The notes under the pieces are model-generated. The model was not told the origin of the DNA. It saw nothing but the letters and a program-made list of their open reading frames with translations, and ran no database searches. Below are positions 1 through 12,699 of a stretch of DNA of 64,000 nt, in pieces. Position numbers and translations under genes: made by a program. Positions within the stretch are counted from its first letter, which is position 1; every line of letters starts with the position of its first letter. The DNA comes from Rhytidiadelphus loreus (taxonomy: Eukaryota > Streptophyta > Bryopsida > Hypnales > Hylocomiaceae). The stretch spans positions 54,063,025 through 54,127,024 of the forward strand of contig OX344763.1 in assembly GCA_947034895.1 (NCBI GenBank), given 5' to 3'.

Positions 1-145
1 CCCTATTTCGTATTGTATCCTTGTCATATTTTAAAAATACCTTTTTTGCATCTACTATAGTTGATTTTTGTCTTCCAAAGGTGACTCAAAACGTCCATGT
101 CGTCCTATATGGGTTAAGGGTATAATATTGGTCCAAAAACAAAAG
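1..145. other. AT-rich DNA, no gene seen
   Basis: I see no coding frame or structured element here. The stretch leads directly into the terminal CACTA motif at 146. Confidence 0.5.
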
Positions 146-381
146 CACTACAAGAAACCCGCGTTTTAGGTGACGTTTTGTAATTTTTCCAGACAGATTT
201 TAGGTGACGTCAAAAAAAAAAACTTGTGTTTTGATGTCAATAATCACATTCAATATTACATACACATATTATATTTGACGTGATTTTTGACAAAAAAACA
301 CAAGTTGTTTTTTCTGACGTCACCTAAAATCCGTTTGAAAAAATTACAAAATGTCACCTAAAATGCGGGTTTCTTATAGTG
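146..381. mobile_element. CACTA-type hairpin MITE (non-autonomous)
   Basis: The left end reads CACTACAAGAAACCCGCG and the right end, on the complement, reads CACTATAAGAAACCCGCA. The two halves are complementary over roughly 100 bp, so a single strand would fold into a long hairpin. The motif TTTAGGTGACGT occurs twice in each arm. CACTA terminal bases identify the superfamily (En/Spm). The expected 3-bp target duplication is imperfect: AAG on the left and AAT on the right. There is no coding capacity, so it would depend on a transposase supplied elsewhere. Confidence 0.8.
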
Positions 382-2160
382 AATATTATAATTTGACTGG
401 ACTATTGTACCGTCCTTGTCTGTGCTGCAACTTGACTATGGCAAGTAGGAGAAGGTATTGAAGACCGGCCTACCCTAACTCTAAACCGGAAATCCAAATA
501 TACTTCATTGTTGTACCACCACTGCTGCAATCCTTTTGGAAGTGGAAACAAAAGAGACCATTGTTGCAACTTCAGTGTTGGTAGTGGGCCTTCCCATCAT
601 GATTCTAGCAACCATGTAAGCTGTCAATATCAGATGTGAAGGCCCACTCCCATGAAACATATAATTGTTTAAGGGCTTTAGCCATCACTTGCCATTAAAC
701 TAAGACTTAATTGCAAAATGACAGCTTGAAGTGGAGACTTAATTAAAGTACCATGTTGCTTAAGTTGCCAATCCACATGCCATAAGCCTTTTAAAAAAAA
801 TTTAAAATGAAATGATAGAAATTTATTAGGAACCCTTTGTTTTTACTACCTCACGGTTTAGGGTATGATTAGGGTTTAGGGTTTAGTTGACTACCTTCTA
901 CCTTTTGCAAGCATTACTAGAATGATGTGCCGAAACAAAGCTTCATGCTTAGATTTTGATGAGAACGTAGCATCCATCCAAAAAATTTCATGCCAAAATT
1001 TCAAGAAGTATGAATTCAAAGACCTTATTCAAGCCTTTAGGAAGTCCAAAGCACAAGCTCCTTTGCCTTTTAGGGATTGAATTAATTGCTTTTCTTTTTG
1101 GCTATAGATGCCTACTACCAAGCTACTTGCCAAATCTAGATCAAAGAAATTTGGGCTGGGTCATATAGGAGTGCTTTGCTAACCCATGCCAAAAAAATGG
1201 GGAGGGTGTTGAAGGCTCCACCCAATGCAAATAAAGTTAACTTGAGTCATATAGGACTATGACTATAGAGGTAGTACTTTTCTAATCCATCCCTGCAAAA
1301 GGTAGAGCCACCATAAGTCCAAAAATAGATTCATTGTTGGATACAATAATAAATTAGTCCAATTGTTGGGAGATGAATCACAATAGAAGGAATTCAATTA
1401 AGTCCAAATGTTTTAGTGTTTTAGGGCCTAAGACTTTGTTGGTTGTAACTAATCTTCTTAACTTATAATATTTTTATATACTAATTTTGAATTAATTTTT
1501 TTATGTTGAAGAAAAATTTACCACAATCAAATGACCTACATTTTTCTTTAAATCCTAGATCCTGAAACCTAGATCTTAAATCTTAGGTCCTATACTTTAC
1601 ATTCTAAAACCTTAAATCTTATATCATAGTTCCAAAATCCTCAACCTCAACATCCCCAGCCAAGATAGATTGAACTTCTAAAATCTTGGGACCTTTTGCG
1701 AAAAATCAAATATTTATTTCAAGAATGTATATCTTTATTTTTATCTATAACATAATAATCGACTACTAATCCTAAATCATTTGTCTTTTTTACAATATCT
1801 CCAACGATGTTTGACAATCAATTAGACTATTTTGACATTATTAACATGAAAAAATGAAAAAATGAAAGGTCTATTTAGGAAAGCAATTTAGGATTTAAAG
1901 GGATACAAATTATGTTTTTTAATCTAACACCTTGTTGGTAAACACCTTCTTTGGATTCAAGAAGGAAAAAAAATGGAAAAAGTCTTCAAGTGACTCCCTT
2001 CTACAAAAATTTAGAGAAGAAACCTGCAAGTAGTAAAGTGTCAAATAATACCAAGAATTTAATAAAAAAAAAGAGGAGAGTATAACAATACAATTTAAGG
2101 TTTAAAAGTTTAGGCTTTAGGATTTAAGGTTTGAACTATAACCCTTGACTCCCGGGATAT
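382..2160. other. AT-rich intergenic DNA with a short telomere-like tract
   Basis: No coding frame was recognised. Bases 857-886 hold three imperfect TTTAGGG units, the plant telomere repeat. The tract is too short to be more than an interstitial remnant. Confidence 0.5.
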
Positions 2161-2397
2161 AACCTAAGGAGTAAAAAAAAATGGGGAGATGGTGTGACTC
2201 TCGATTCTCATTTCTTTATCCAAGTGTGGTGGAATAACTCAAGGAGTTAAAAAAAATGGGGAGATGGTGTGACTCCCAATTCTCATTTCTTTATGCAAGT
2301 GTGGTGGAATAACTCAAGGAGTTAAAAAAAAATGGGAAGATGGTGTGACTTCCGATTTTCACATTTCTTTATGCGAGTGTGGTGGAATAACTCAAGG
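2161..2397. repeat. 75-bp tandem repeat, three copies
   Basis: Copies start near 2161, 2236 and 2311. Each contains an A-run, the phrase ATGGGGAGATGGTGTGACTC and ends AAGTGTGGTGGAAT. A fourth partial unit begins near 2389, and an isolated diverged copy lies at about 2939-2993. The copies differ by a few substitutions and by A-run length. No coding role is evident. Confidence 0.85.
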
Positions 2398-5218
2398 CTA
2401 GTTAATTCTTAAAAGACATTTAATGTTTGGGCTTGGTTGAACTTCATTAGATTTCTGCATTGAAATACAAATTTCAAAATTTTGATATTTTTCACATATA
2501 GTAATGTAGTTGTAAAGTTTAATCTCATTTTTTCATGATTAAAAACATCAAATTGAATTTTATATGATTTTTAAAAGAAAATACTTTGTAAGAATCATAG
2601 TAATTATGAAAATGCTTAAAATAATATGAAACTTTTACAAAAAATGAAAATAATGTTGACAAACATTATGGTGTAATTGGTGTATTCTTTGAGCTCACAC
2701 CAAAGGAAATTTGATATAAAAAGTTTAAAAGTCATGTATTTTGAGCTTTCAAGTTACCATCTTCAAAGTTTTACAAAATTTACAATTTTAAGAATTTTGA
2801 AAAAAATGAACATAGAATGAAAAGTAGATTATTAGTACTAAATTTTCTTAGTTAAGCTTAACAGCTTTTAAAACCACAAACTATATGAAAAGCTCAAGTT
2901 TGACTTTCAAAATGCTCATTGGGCTTGCAATGTCCTTTAAGAGTTAAAAAAAAATGGGAAGATGGTGTGACTCCCGGTTCTTAGATTTTCTTTATGACAA
3001 TATGTTTGGTGATGTTTGACAGTTGACTATTTTGACATTATTAATATGAATTTATTTAATAATTATTCCATGAATACCTACAATATGGCCATTAAATATT
3101 TGTTGGTACTAATTACTATATTTACACATACACATACACACATACAAATGTATATATATTTTGCATATATATACATCTGTGTGTGTGTATGTTTGTATTA
3201 GAAAATAACCAAGTGTGATTGCATATAATAAATATAAATTCCAAAAATTTCAACTTCTACATCACCTATTGTAGAATTTTTTTAAAACAAACTCTTGGCC
3301 AATAACATTCTATATGGATTGATCATATCACCTTACAAGAACCCACATTGTGACTTTTTATTGCCATTAGTAGACAAGATTGAGGTAATAAAGTAAGAGC
3401 ACCTACTCGTACAACACATTTTATTTTTTGACACTCCAAAATTGGCCGTGAATCAACACTTGATCACAGGGGTGTACTAAAATAGAGGGCTATAATGGGC
3501 TTCAAGCATTTTTAGTTTTGCTTTTCTTTTCCATTTTCTTTGGTTTCAAGTATTGTTTTTCGACTTTTTTTCCATGTTTTTGGGCTCCATAGAATTTAAA
3601 TTTTATTTTCTTTACAATTTTGGAGGGCTTTGAGTATTTTTGTAATTTTTTTTTCCATCTTAAAGTATAAGATTTGTTGCATGTGAATCTTCTGAACTTA
3701 AAAAGGAATTCACTTTTAATTTTAAATTTAAATTTATTAATGTTGAAGAAGATGCTTGAGAGTTGGAGTTTTTTTTTAACTTACCCTAAATACACTTGTG
3801 TTTCCTTCTTAGAAATGTGAATCCTAAATTGAGTTTTTTTGTGTCATGAAGATGTAAGAGTCAATCCATGATTTTTACATTACTAACCCAAATCAAATGA
3901 ATCAAAGCTTTATATGTAGACAAAAGCCTATGCATCGCCTTCTTTAAAAATTAAAAAATAATATTTTTGGTGATTTTTGTGTAATACTTGACAACCTTGT
4001 AAATTGCTTTTGGAACTTAGGATGGTCTAAGTTTTGCTCTTAGGCACCAATTGAAATAAATATGTATTCCAATTTCCCACTTACCAATGTGAATTCTTAC
4101 TTTCAAAAAATCATCAATAAAATCATATTTAAAACTTAGGTCATGCAAGCTTAATACAAAGTTGGTATTCACACACTAACCAGGGTACAACAATCTTTTG
4201 TCTCCACTTTCTAAAGTGTACAAAAACACATTGTCTCAAATAAGAACACCTTACGGATGGACTTTATCTAATTCCACCATCCACTAAGGTCAAATGACTA
4301 CAAAAGTTTGATGAAGTTATTAGTAAAGGCATGAAAAATGCAATTGAAGTGTTTATTTAATGTTTCAGCATTTTACTGATATTATATAAATTTTCAAAGT
4401 TGAAAACATAAGGTAGCCTATATTTAATAACATTAGATTCACCTTCAATGGACACCAACACCTTTGAAGCACAAAACATCAACCAACTTAGGATTTAGGA
4501 ATTCTAGGAGTTCAAGATTTTGTCAAATTGTTTTGCATGTTTTGTAAGACTAAACAACATTGTGTTTAGTGGTACATTGGAATGCCAAAAAAAATGGAGT
4601 GTGAAAACCTTTGCTGCTTAAATTAATACAAATTATTCTTGTCAAAATTAAATTTGTACTACTAATGCTTAATTTTTTTTTTTCAATTTGAAATTAGATA
4701 CATTTATATGTGTACTTGTTGAACCAAAGTGTCAAAATCTAAATATAGAGCAACATATTACATTAATGTTGCCTTTCCTATTGTTGATATTTTGGCTTTA
4801 ATAAATCATTAACAAGAGGCTTTTAATTACTTCATTTTTGTCTTATTGGGAGCAAGGTGTCTATTCTTACTCTATTAGAGTTGTTTAAGCTTAATCAAGG
4901 TTTAATAGTCTGTTAATTGTCTGCGACTCTCAACCTATCCATGTCAAATTGTCAATTGAATATTTTGTATCTCAAGCCTGATCTCATGCCAAGCCCCAAC
5001 GTATTACAACGTACTACGTCCAATTTTGCTCTTGCAGCTCAATGTGCTTCAACGACAGTCGTCTTGTTGCTTTCACCTAAGCACCGTGTTCTTTGCTTTA
5101 GTTGCTCTTGCCCTAGTATGTTGTCCTCCACCTTGTTGTTTTCTTGAGTGCCGGTACTTTCTTTGATTTATATTTTTTTATTGGCAAGTGGTACTTGTCA
5201 CCATAGTGCATCCCTCGT
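2398..5218. other. AT-rich intergenic DNA
   Basis: No supported gene. A short CA/TA microsatellite lies at about 3124-3195. Near 3876-3925 there is a diverged copy of a dispersed motif (ATGAATCAAAGC...GTAGACAAA) also found near 30418 and, in the other orientation, near 21640-21690 and 25125-25165. Confidence 0.5.
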
Positions 5219-5619
5219 TGGAGTCAAAACTGAAGTAGAAGAAGTGGAAGGTCCTAAATGAACCAACTCTTGGGAAAAAGTCCGCCAAGGTTCAACAACG
5301 GGTTGTCGTTTCAAAATCTAGTGAAGAAGAGACAGAAACTGGTCCAACATTAGAGCACCCAAAAATCAACTCTGTTGAAGCTGTAAGTGCATATGACATT
5401 GGCAACACAGAGTTCGATGCCATGTTTGACCTCACACCTATTCCAGTGGCGTTGCGTGACAGAATACTTGCAGCGGCTCTTGTGCTTCGAGACCGTGATG
5501 CATCATATGATGACGACTTCTTCCGTGATATAGTGGGACTCTACGACCAAGGGCCTACGGTGGATGAAGTTCCGAAGGAGTACCTGTCGTATGCGCAGTA
5601 CGGTGGTAAGCGCTCTTAG
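5219..5619 (+). pseudogene. Unrecognised coding remnant (exon fragment)
   Basis: One plus-strand frame runs from about 5219 to the TAG at 5617, with a single in-frame TAG near 5236. The protein has a Glu/Thr-rich stretch, then a better conserved-looking tail with VALRDRILAAALVLRDRD followed by acidic and aromatic residues. The last codons run into GGTG/GTAAGC at about 5605, which could be a 5' splice site. If so, the coding part ends there and the stop lies in intron. Element D begins at or just after this point and probably removed the rest. I do not recognise the family. Confidence 0.35.
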
Positions 5620-8600
5620 CCACAACTATGTGGTAAGATGATACAGAATATCGTCCCAGGAAACCCCAGAGGGTGTTCTAAACTCCTTCTAATCCGCTTT
5701 AACGTAAATAGCTCCAAATCTCACTCCTCACTCGGATTCTACTACTTTCTGGACTCACTACCGGATCCGAATTCTCACCCGGATCCAAATACATAACTCC
5801 AAACTGGTTTGTTATACCTCTATTTTACCCTCAAAGTATCCTCACTTGCTCTTTTATAAGGGGTAGGGACATCACCACTCCTTGGTTCCTCACAAACTCT
5901 AACTTCATAATGACACAGACCCAAAATACTTTTCGTCATAAACAAGGTATAGACTGGTATACTCTCACAACTCCCGGATTACTCCAAAAAGCAGGTCACT
6001 AAGAATACAACCCATCCCTTCTTACTACAACGACAGATACAAAACCACCCGAAAACTGAGTCGGGGTTTGGTACTAGGACTTCAACTGGACCTATAAGCC
6101 GGCAGACCTTCCGAGTGAGCGGGGTTTTTCCACAAGTGGTTGCTTGTCTCCACACGGAACCCTTCCCGGTCTTCCGGACTTGCACCCACACCACTAACTC
6201 CGGATTTTACATAGCTCTTCCTTCACAATTCTAAATCCTTTCCCTAGACATACACAGTTCTCAGATTCGGTAAGGCCTTGAATCCAGATTCCTCCTTACC
6301 ACCTCTCTACTCTTCAGCCAAAACCTTCAAAGACGTCCCTAACAACCTTATACACACAAGGAAAAGGAAAGTAAGGACCCACTTGAAAAACTAAGGTAAT
6401 GAATAAAAAGACAAAAAATGCAAAAATATATTTATTGCTCAAAACAAGGAATAGCAAGAAAAGGAATGAGGACTACATGCGGGCCCTCCCTTTTAAAAGA
6501 AAACTACATGCCGGAAATCTCGCGGAAAGCACCGCTCCGTCCAATCCTAAACTGTCCTGAAAATCCGGGAAGATAAGATAATTGAATACAAAGCCTAAAA
6601 ATCCGAGATCCGGGTTCTGCATAAAGACCCGGACCTTGAGTCTAACAAAATGAACAACTGCCTAAATAGCTAGTCTAACTACCTACTTTCCTGTCCGCTG
6701 TTTCTTCGAATTGCTGTCGAACCCTAACTGTCTCTAGGTGTTGGCCTTTCCTTGTGGTGTCTGGAGAAACGCCCGGGTGATGATTGAGGTCTTCCGGACA
6801 GGGGGACTGACTGACTCTGTATTGTCCGTATGGACCAGAGATTGGTCCGCATTCTCCAAGGACTTCGGATCTTCCTCCACCTCCACCTCCTCTGAGATCT
6901 CTATGTGAATAGGATCCGGTGTAGGCATTGGTTTGGTTGGAGGAGGCTCTATGTTCGCGAACTGCTCCGGATGCTTGTGTGCCGGATTCTACACAAGTTC
7001 GATTCGGGCGTCTAGGCTACTCCAGATCGGAATCCCCGTATCCGGAAATGTGGGACTCTGTCCTCCTCCGGTCACGATATTGATCAGTGACCCAAACTAA
7101 CCTGTACATTTTGCTGGTGAAACTGGTGGTTGCGTTGATGGAGTTCCAATGATATCCGAGACTTCCGAAAAACCACTGAAGTCGAGGGGCTTGTTCGGAT
7201 CCATGTTTGCCATCATGGACCGGAACTCCTTCAACGACGCCTCCATCCAGCTAGCCATCTCCACCATAACCCGGACGATCTTAGTGTTGGTGAGGGCTGC
7301 GGATGTCTTCTTCATCTCATCATAGAGTGTTGCCTTGGAATATAGGTCCACGGGGCTCACCATCCACTTCTAGAACATCTGGAATGCCTGGTAGGCCTTC
7401 TGTGTTGCCTGCTAGGACTGGTGTAGCTCCCCTTCCGCCCAGTTGAGTTTGGCCGTCAATTCCTCCCGTTTCTTCTTGAGGTTCCGGATTTCCGTCCTCA
7501 TGTCATCCCACTCCTTCTTCGAAGGCAACGTCTTCAGTACATCTACCAACTTCTCCGGGTCGCACTGCATCACATCTGCCGACCTCAACACGATGTCGGT
7601 GAGTCGGGCGTGGTACAGCTTGGCGGTCCGGATCCACTCTTCTCTACACTCAAAGAAGCGCGGTCCTTCCTAGGTCTTCACATCCTGCGTGAGGGAGGGA
7701 CCCGTAAATTTACCTCTGGCTGTCGGGTCCGTAGACTTCCGTCTCCGCCTTGCAGATGCCTCCTCCCGATCTTCCTTTTCCTTTTGTGGCACCTTCTCTT
7801 CCGGCTCCACCTTTTCTTCCTTGACTTCCGGTTTGACGTCTTCTTTCTCGTTTTCCGACTCTTGCGTCTCTAGATTCTTGTCATCCGAGTAGTTGCACTA
7901 CAGCATCACTAGCCCAGTTTCGTAATCCGTCACCTCATCTTTTGTCAGTAGCTCCCGTTGTTGGTACATGTGGAGCAGGTACGTGCTGAGTGGATTTGGC
8001 TTGTTCTTCGTCAAGTTTCTGGTACACCTCTCTACCACGCTTGCCATGACCCGTCCCCAGTGAACAATTCGGTCCTGGAATGCCTCGAAGATGGTGTTGG
8101 CCATTGTAACCGTAACCCGGGAACTCTTGTCCGGGTATAGAATGGGGAGCAGGAACCGGAGCAGCCGCTTGTGTTGCTCGTCCTGACAATCTTTGATGGC
8201 GTACCCTTCCTTCGCGTGTGGCAGATTCACGAACTTGTGTTGGTGATACTGGTCCGTTCGTGTAGCAAATCCGTCTCCGGTTTGCGGGAAGCTGTAAACT
8301 TCTGCCCACAACAACTCCATCCACTGGTTTGGATGCCCACGCATAGTCTGATTATATTGGTTTGGTGCGTCCACTGCTAACTCTCTGAGGACCTGATCAC
8401 TTTGGATGCTCCAGGGTTTCTTCAATAACCTGCACAACCCAAGACCTTCAAGTCGTCCTTTAACTGTCTCAGATGGACTGGATCCGTCGTGATTACTGGA
8501 CAGAGCTTCCGTGCCGGTACAATATACCACATACTAACCCTTGCCATCCGTCTCATCTCTCTTAACGTCGTAACCCTAACTCACCACACTTTCTCTCACT

Positions 8601-8900
8601 AACAGCCAGATGCAGAGTAACTGAAAGAGGGCAAGAAATGAGGAGGAGAGCGGTATATATACCCTTCCAGCGCCCAACGTTCAATCCATCGGGAACGCGG
8701 GCTACAGAATGCCGTAACGGATCCCTAGTCTAGCGCTGCAAGCTACTGTCTTAATGACTGCGTTCCGGTGCCTTTCCAGCTCTTGAATCCGTCCCACCCG
8801 GATGTCAAGTTCCGTCATGTTCTCGTACTGACTCTGGAATTAGGTCTAAACTAATTTTAGGTATTTATTTGTTTCCATTTCTCTATGCCTAAACTAATTT
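5620..8900 (-). mobile_element. One-ORF element D (divergent relative of elements A, B, C), boundaries approximate
   Basis: This GC-richer block shares the layout of element A. Its left part has a short stem (CCAC...GTGG, 5621-5634) followed by ATCGTCCCAGGAAACC, in the position where A has ATCGAACCCACGAG. It then has a long non-coding stretch of CCGG-rich sequence and a minus-strand ORF homologous to that of A. Neither terminal repeat nor a target duplication could be identified, so the ends are approximate. The stretch 5620-6682 is non-coding and belongs to this element. Confidence 0.6.
6683..8547 (-). pseudogene. Element D ORF: unrecognised TE protein, seven in-frame TAG stops
   Basis: Reading the complement from ATG at 8547 (MAR start, as in element A), one frameshift occurs near 8438. 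After it a single frame runs to TAG at 6683-6685, about 615 codons. The frame is interrupted only by TAG codons at 7898, 7670, 7412, 7370, 7097, 6989 and 6734 (lowest base given); each restores to Gln if read as CAG. The conserved block shared with A and C lies at about 8300-7935: KEGYAIKDC, then LLPILYPDK, RVTVTMANTIFEAF and NPLSTYLLHMY. Downstream the protein is charged, with a helical Lys/Glu-rich segment and an acidic tail. It may be related in layout to the extra ORFs of plant retroelements annotated as putative plant transposon protein, but I cannot confirm that. Not functional as it stands. Confidence 0.6.
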
Positions 8901-8979
8901 TTTTCAAATTTGTACTACTTTAATTTCTTCTAGTCTATTATGATCCGTCTTGAACTATTACAGATTCTGATAGTACCCC

Positions 8980-10403
8980 TTGATTCTAGAAAACGACATC
9001 AAGAAGATATGGAGGCCCGGAGCGCAGCCAAATCGGTATGAAATTGCCAAATGCACAGACAAGGAGCAAGTAAGCCTTTTTTCTCAGCACAATTTTCAGG
9101 TGTATGGCAATCGCCCTCATAACGCGTATTTTGCCGTGCGCTTTCTCATGGCTGCCTTTGCAACGCTTGTGCATGGCAAAGAGGTGAATTGGGTTGTAGA
9201 AGCACAAGGGCATAGTACCAAGCGCCTTGCCAATGCTGCAAAAAACCCAAGGAAACTCGGACCAATTGCATTGCGTCGACAGTTGGAGGGTTTGTGCAAG
9301 ATCATGGTGAATTTGGTAATTGGAACCCCAACGCGTCGTAAAATTCCCCGAAATGTTCATGTAGCAGAGAAAGAAGTGGACAATGCAAGGGTAGCTCAAG
9401 CTTTTGCAGCAACGGCGCTTTGAGTGATTAAGAAGAAGCATGCAGACGTGACAGAGGTGATGAGTGCAAACTATGATGAGGAGTATGCAAGGCTTGAAAT
9501 GGAGAGCAAGGCAACAACTTTGGAGCAAAGACGACTCTTTTGCGTAGGAACTCCAAGCGAATACAAGGCGCATGCTGAGATGGTGCGGACTCTTTTAGTG
9601 AAGCTAACTGAACTACAAGAGGCACAGATGTTGGCGCGTGCAACCGTTAGCGATCTTGAAGAAAGGCCCCTCAATCAAGCCTCCACAGATCATGATTGGG
9701 CCACGGTAGCCCTTGCTGCTGCAGAAGTGACATTAATGAAGGCAAAGCAGGAGAATTTGGCTTTGTGCCCACGCCCAGTGTTTGAATATCCAATTTTCCA
9801 ATCTGTACCAGCGATTAAATCATGTGTAAGTGAACTCTGTTCCATTTTTTGCAAAGGATTTGTAGCAAAAGCAGTAGTGCTTGGTTCATGCGGTTGTCTC
9901 TTCCACAACATATGTGTAGTGAAAATGATTGATTCCAACAAACAAGTTTGCCCTAAGTCCACTTCTGATCTTGATCCAGCATGGGTGGCACAATGGGATG
10001 GCAAACTCAATGACAATCAAGAGAGAGAAGTTGAGGTCATGGTCGAGAAGCTTAAGAGTTTTGCTTCAGGCAAGGCGAATGCAAATGGAAACACATGTGC
10101 ACCAAGGTTCAAACATGTTTCCCTTCATTTGAGTTTGAGGCCGATGTAGGTGATCCCATGGTATTGGGTGATGTTGCATTTGGGTCCTTTGTTGCAACAT
10201 GCAACCTTGCAGAAGAAGCAATTGCAACTCAGCCTGCATTGCTAGTGAGTAGTGTTGTCCATTCTGATTCTGTAGTTACAATGGTGACTGTGACTAAGCA
10301 AGCTCCTCCACCGACAATGTTGCAAATTGCTTCTCAGATTTGCCATTGCCCAAGTGCAACAAAGACTAAGACTACAACAAAAACTACGACTAGATGCACA
10401 TGA
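8980..10403 (+). pseudogene. Degenerate coiled-coil / RING-like protein, paralogue of the 18.3-kb gene
   Basis: One frame runs 8980-10149 with a single in-frame TGA at 9421-9423 (Arg if CGA). A frameshift near 10100-10140 moves the tail to another frame ending at 10403. The N-terminal part has NAYFAVRF...KEVNWVV, matching the block (F.VR..Y..V.LKK..DW) in the paralogues at 18.6, 23.9 and 28.3 kb. A Glu-rich helical middle follows. Near 9815-9955 is a RING-like cluster with SCGCLFHNIC and then VCPKS. The last expected Cys is Ser and the first pair is C-x3-C, so zinc binding is doubtful. No convincing start codon is visible; the 5' end lies at the edge of element D and is probably lost. Confidence 0.5.
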
Positions 10404-11100
10404 GGTTGGATCGCTTCTTGTATCAACAACCTTGTCTATCTTAGTTTTTTAGTGTCTTAGGAAAAACGCTCTTGCAGACATATTGTTACACTATGTTCAG
10501 TTATAGACTTTATAACCAGTTGATTACCCTATAGTTGCACAGCCTGCACTTTATTGTAATTATATACTTTGAAACTTGAATATTTAGCATTTTTGAAATT
10601 TTTGTCTACTCTAGCAACTAGCATACAATCATGCATGCTGAATCTAATGGCATTTGAATTACATGAATTTGTGTAAAACTACAATTTTTGCAAGCAATCA
10701 AAGTTCATGTGGGGACTGTTTAAGTACTTGTGCATATGCTTCTTATAAAAAATTAGAATTTTCAATACTTTATTAAAATAGATATATTCCAAAGCCAATA
10801 CATACACAATGGTATTTCTGCAAAAGTCTTGTAAACATTGAACTTTTATGCAGTAGAAGAGGAAATTAGGGTGCTACAAAAAGCAAACCATTACATGGTA
10901 CTATGGTTTGTATTGCTGAAATGCACTACGTGGCCGCATTAGTATGGCACCATCTTTAGTCTCCCATGGGTTGGCAGCACCGCTCCAATCTCAATACTTC
11001 CTTCCAACCGGCTATTTATCTGCCTCACCGTAAGTGCCAAAACGTCAAAATGGTTAAGTTTTATCCTACTCGACTAATTAATGCTTCAACTAGATAATGT
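10404..11100. other. AT-rich spacer, no gene seen
   Basis: The sequence after the Thr-rich tail of the preceding pseudogene looks like ordinary AT-rich intergenic DNA. No element ends or structured repeats were noticed. Confidence 0.5.
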
Positions 11101-11115
11101 GCAAGCACATCTATA

Positions 11116-12360
11116 TTAGCTACGCACCTTTCTGTCGCGGTATCCTACCTGTTCAATAACCAAGTTGTAAAAGTCTAGGATGCTCTCCCATGACAACACA
11201 ATGGAAATCTCTTCACGGATGTGCGCTATTGGCCATGTTTTACCAACCTCAAACGTCGGAAGCACTTTGTCCCCAAATACTACACTACATTTTATCATGT
11301 CCGGAATGACTACTTGATCCATGGTCACCTAATTTCGACCTCCCTCACATTTGTATCTAACATAACAAAAAGTCATATACAATGTCTGGTAAGCAACATG
11401 AAATCAAAATCTAATGCTCCCACAACTAACCATAGTCTTCATGATATCACACCCAACTTGCCACTTCTTGTCCCAGCAAGGGTCCATCAAACTAGCAAGC
11501 AATGTCTCGGATGGCTCACTGAAGATATAAATGGTATATGTGTATTGGATGTCATCGGCAACTCCAAACAAGTCCACCATTACGTGAATTGGCAAGAACC
11601 ATGGCACATGCGCAACTTTGCTGCGAGTGCCACCCTTCATTTCGGCCGCAATGTCCATTGCCATCTTCAAACGAAAGGCTTCCAAAGTGTGCATGTCCGG
11701 AATGGGCTAAACAGGATCAATAAGCTCGGGCACCAGCAACGCTTCAAGACTCCCATACAACTCTATGCCGGACTTTGGAACATAAACAACCTTAAAAAAA
11801 AAGTTTCATTATCGAGCAATTGCTTGTGACTACGGCCATTGTGGCTCACCTCTCCAATCTTATGGTGCAACACCAAAATCATGTTAAGCACCGATGACGG
11901 CGATATCCAATCGTCTCAATAGGAAGCATAGAGAAGATTGCAAGTATGTAGCTCAGTGGCAACAACAATCGGGTCTCGGTGCAACTACCACCGTTGGTAT
12001 GCATGATGCACTTGAATTGCGTCCAATTTAATCACCTGCCTCCCATGCTGCATAGTAAAAGTCCACCTAAATTGCAATAGTTGAGCTTTCTATGCACTAG
12101 CGAACGATTTGTCACGATGAGAATGAGTATCTCTAGCCCACAAACCCCGACTTGCCGCTTTTAACGCAACCCAAGAGCCAATTTCTATTCGCATGGGGAT
12201 CCACCTACTAACAATATCTTATAAGGTAAAAAGTACTACACTCTGAACCTCCATTGGTGGTTGATTCACCTCAATTAGTTGATCCATGGCTGACAAAAGA
12301 CCAATACCCGCCCTTTGTGGAACTCCACCAATTGCATGCGGCCACAAAGGATATTGTGAA
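11116..12360 (-). pseudogene. Hidden multi-exon pseudogene of unknown function
   Basis: No long stop-free ORF exists here, but one minus-strand frame is coherent from about 12360 to 11404 if a few stops are read through. TAA near 12218, TAG near 12090 and 11970, TGA near 11920 and TAG near 11711 are all one transition from Gln or Arg. A candidate 59-bp intron (donor GTGAG at 11849, acceptor TTTTAAG ending 11791) joins HHKIGE to VVYVPKSGIELYG without changing phase. Recognisable blocks include GSWVALKAASRGLW, DPIVVATELHTCNLLY, LEALLVPELIDP and PWFLPIHVMVDLFG. A further minus-strand segment at 11116-11328 (FEVGKTWPIAHIREEI) may be a later exon. I do not recognise the family. A candidate upstream exon near 12500-12660 is too weak to place. 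Confidence 0.4.
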
Positions 12361-12699
12361 ACTCACAATGTTGCAAGAAAACTGTATAATGAAACTTAAC
12401 ATGGTTGATGTTATACAGTCAGCATGGTTCCCGCCAACTATGGTCACTATCCATATTGATATGAACATCGTTTTTAATATAAAAATATTCAAAAGTCAAA
12501 TTTAAGTATTCATTTTGAGACTCCTTCACAAAAGTGTGGCTGTCCTTAGCTTCCAATATTTTGGATTAATTTACTCCACTGACATGTCCGGCAGCACTGA
12601 CAATCGGTTTGGCAGCATCCATGTGAACAAAATGCAATCTCTTTCTGATTGGCTAGACCTACTACATTTCACACACAACTCAAGTGCTGGCAGCTAGGG

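Noticed and set aside
857..886. Telomere-like TTTAGGG units (also CCCTAAA near 24391)
   Set aside because: Only two or three imperfect units; too short to indicate a chromosome end or fusion.
3016..3201. 61-codon ORF rich in Thr-His and Tyr-Ile
   Set aside because: It is a translation of a CA/TA microsatellite.
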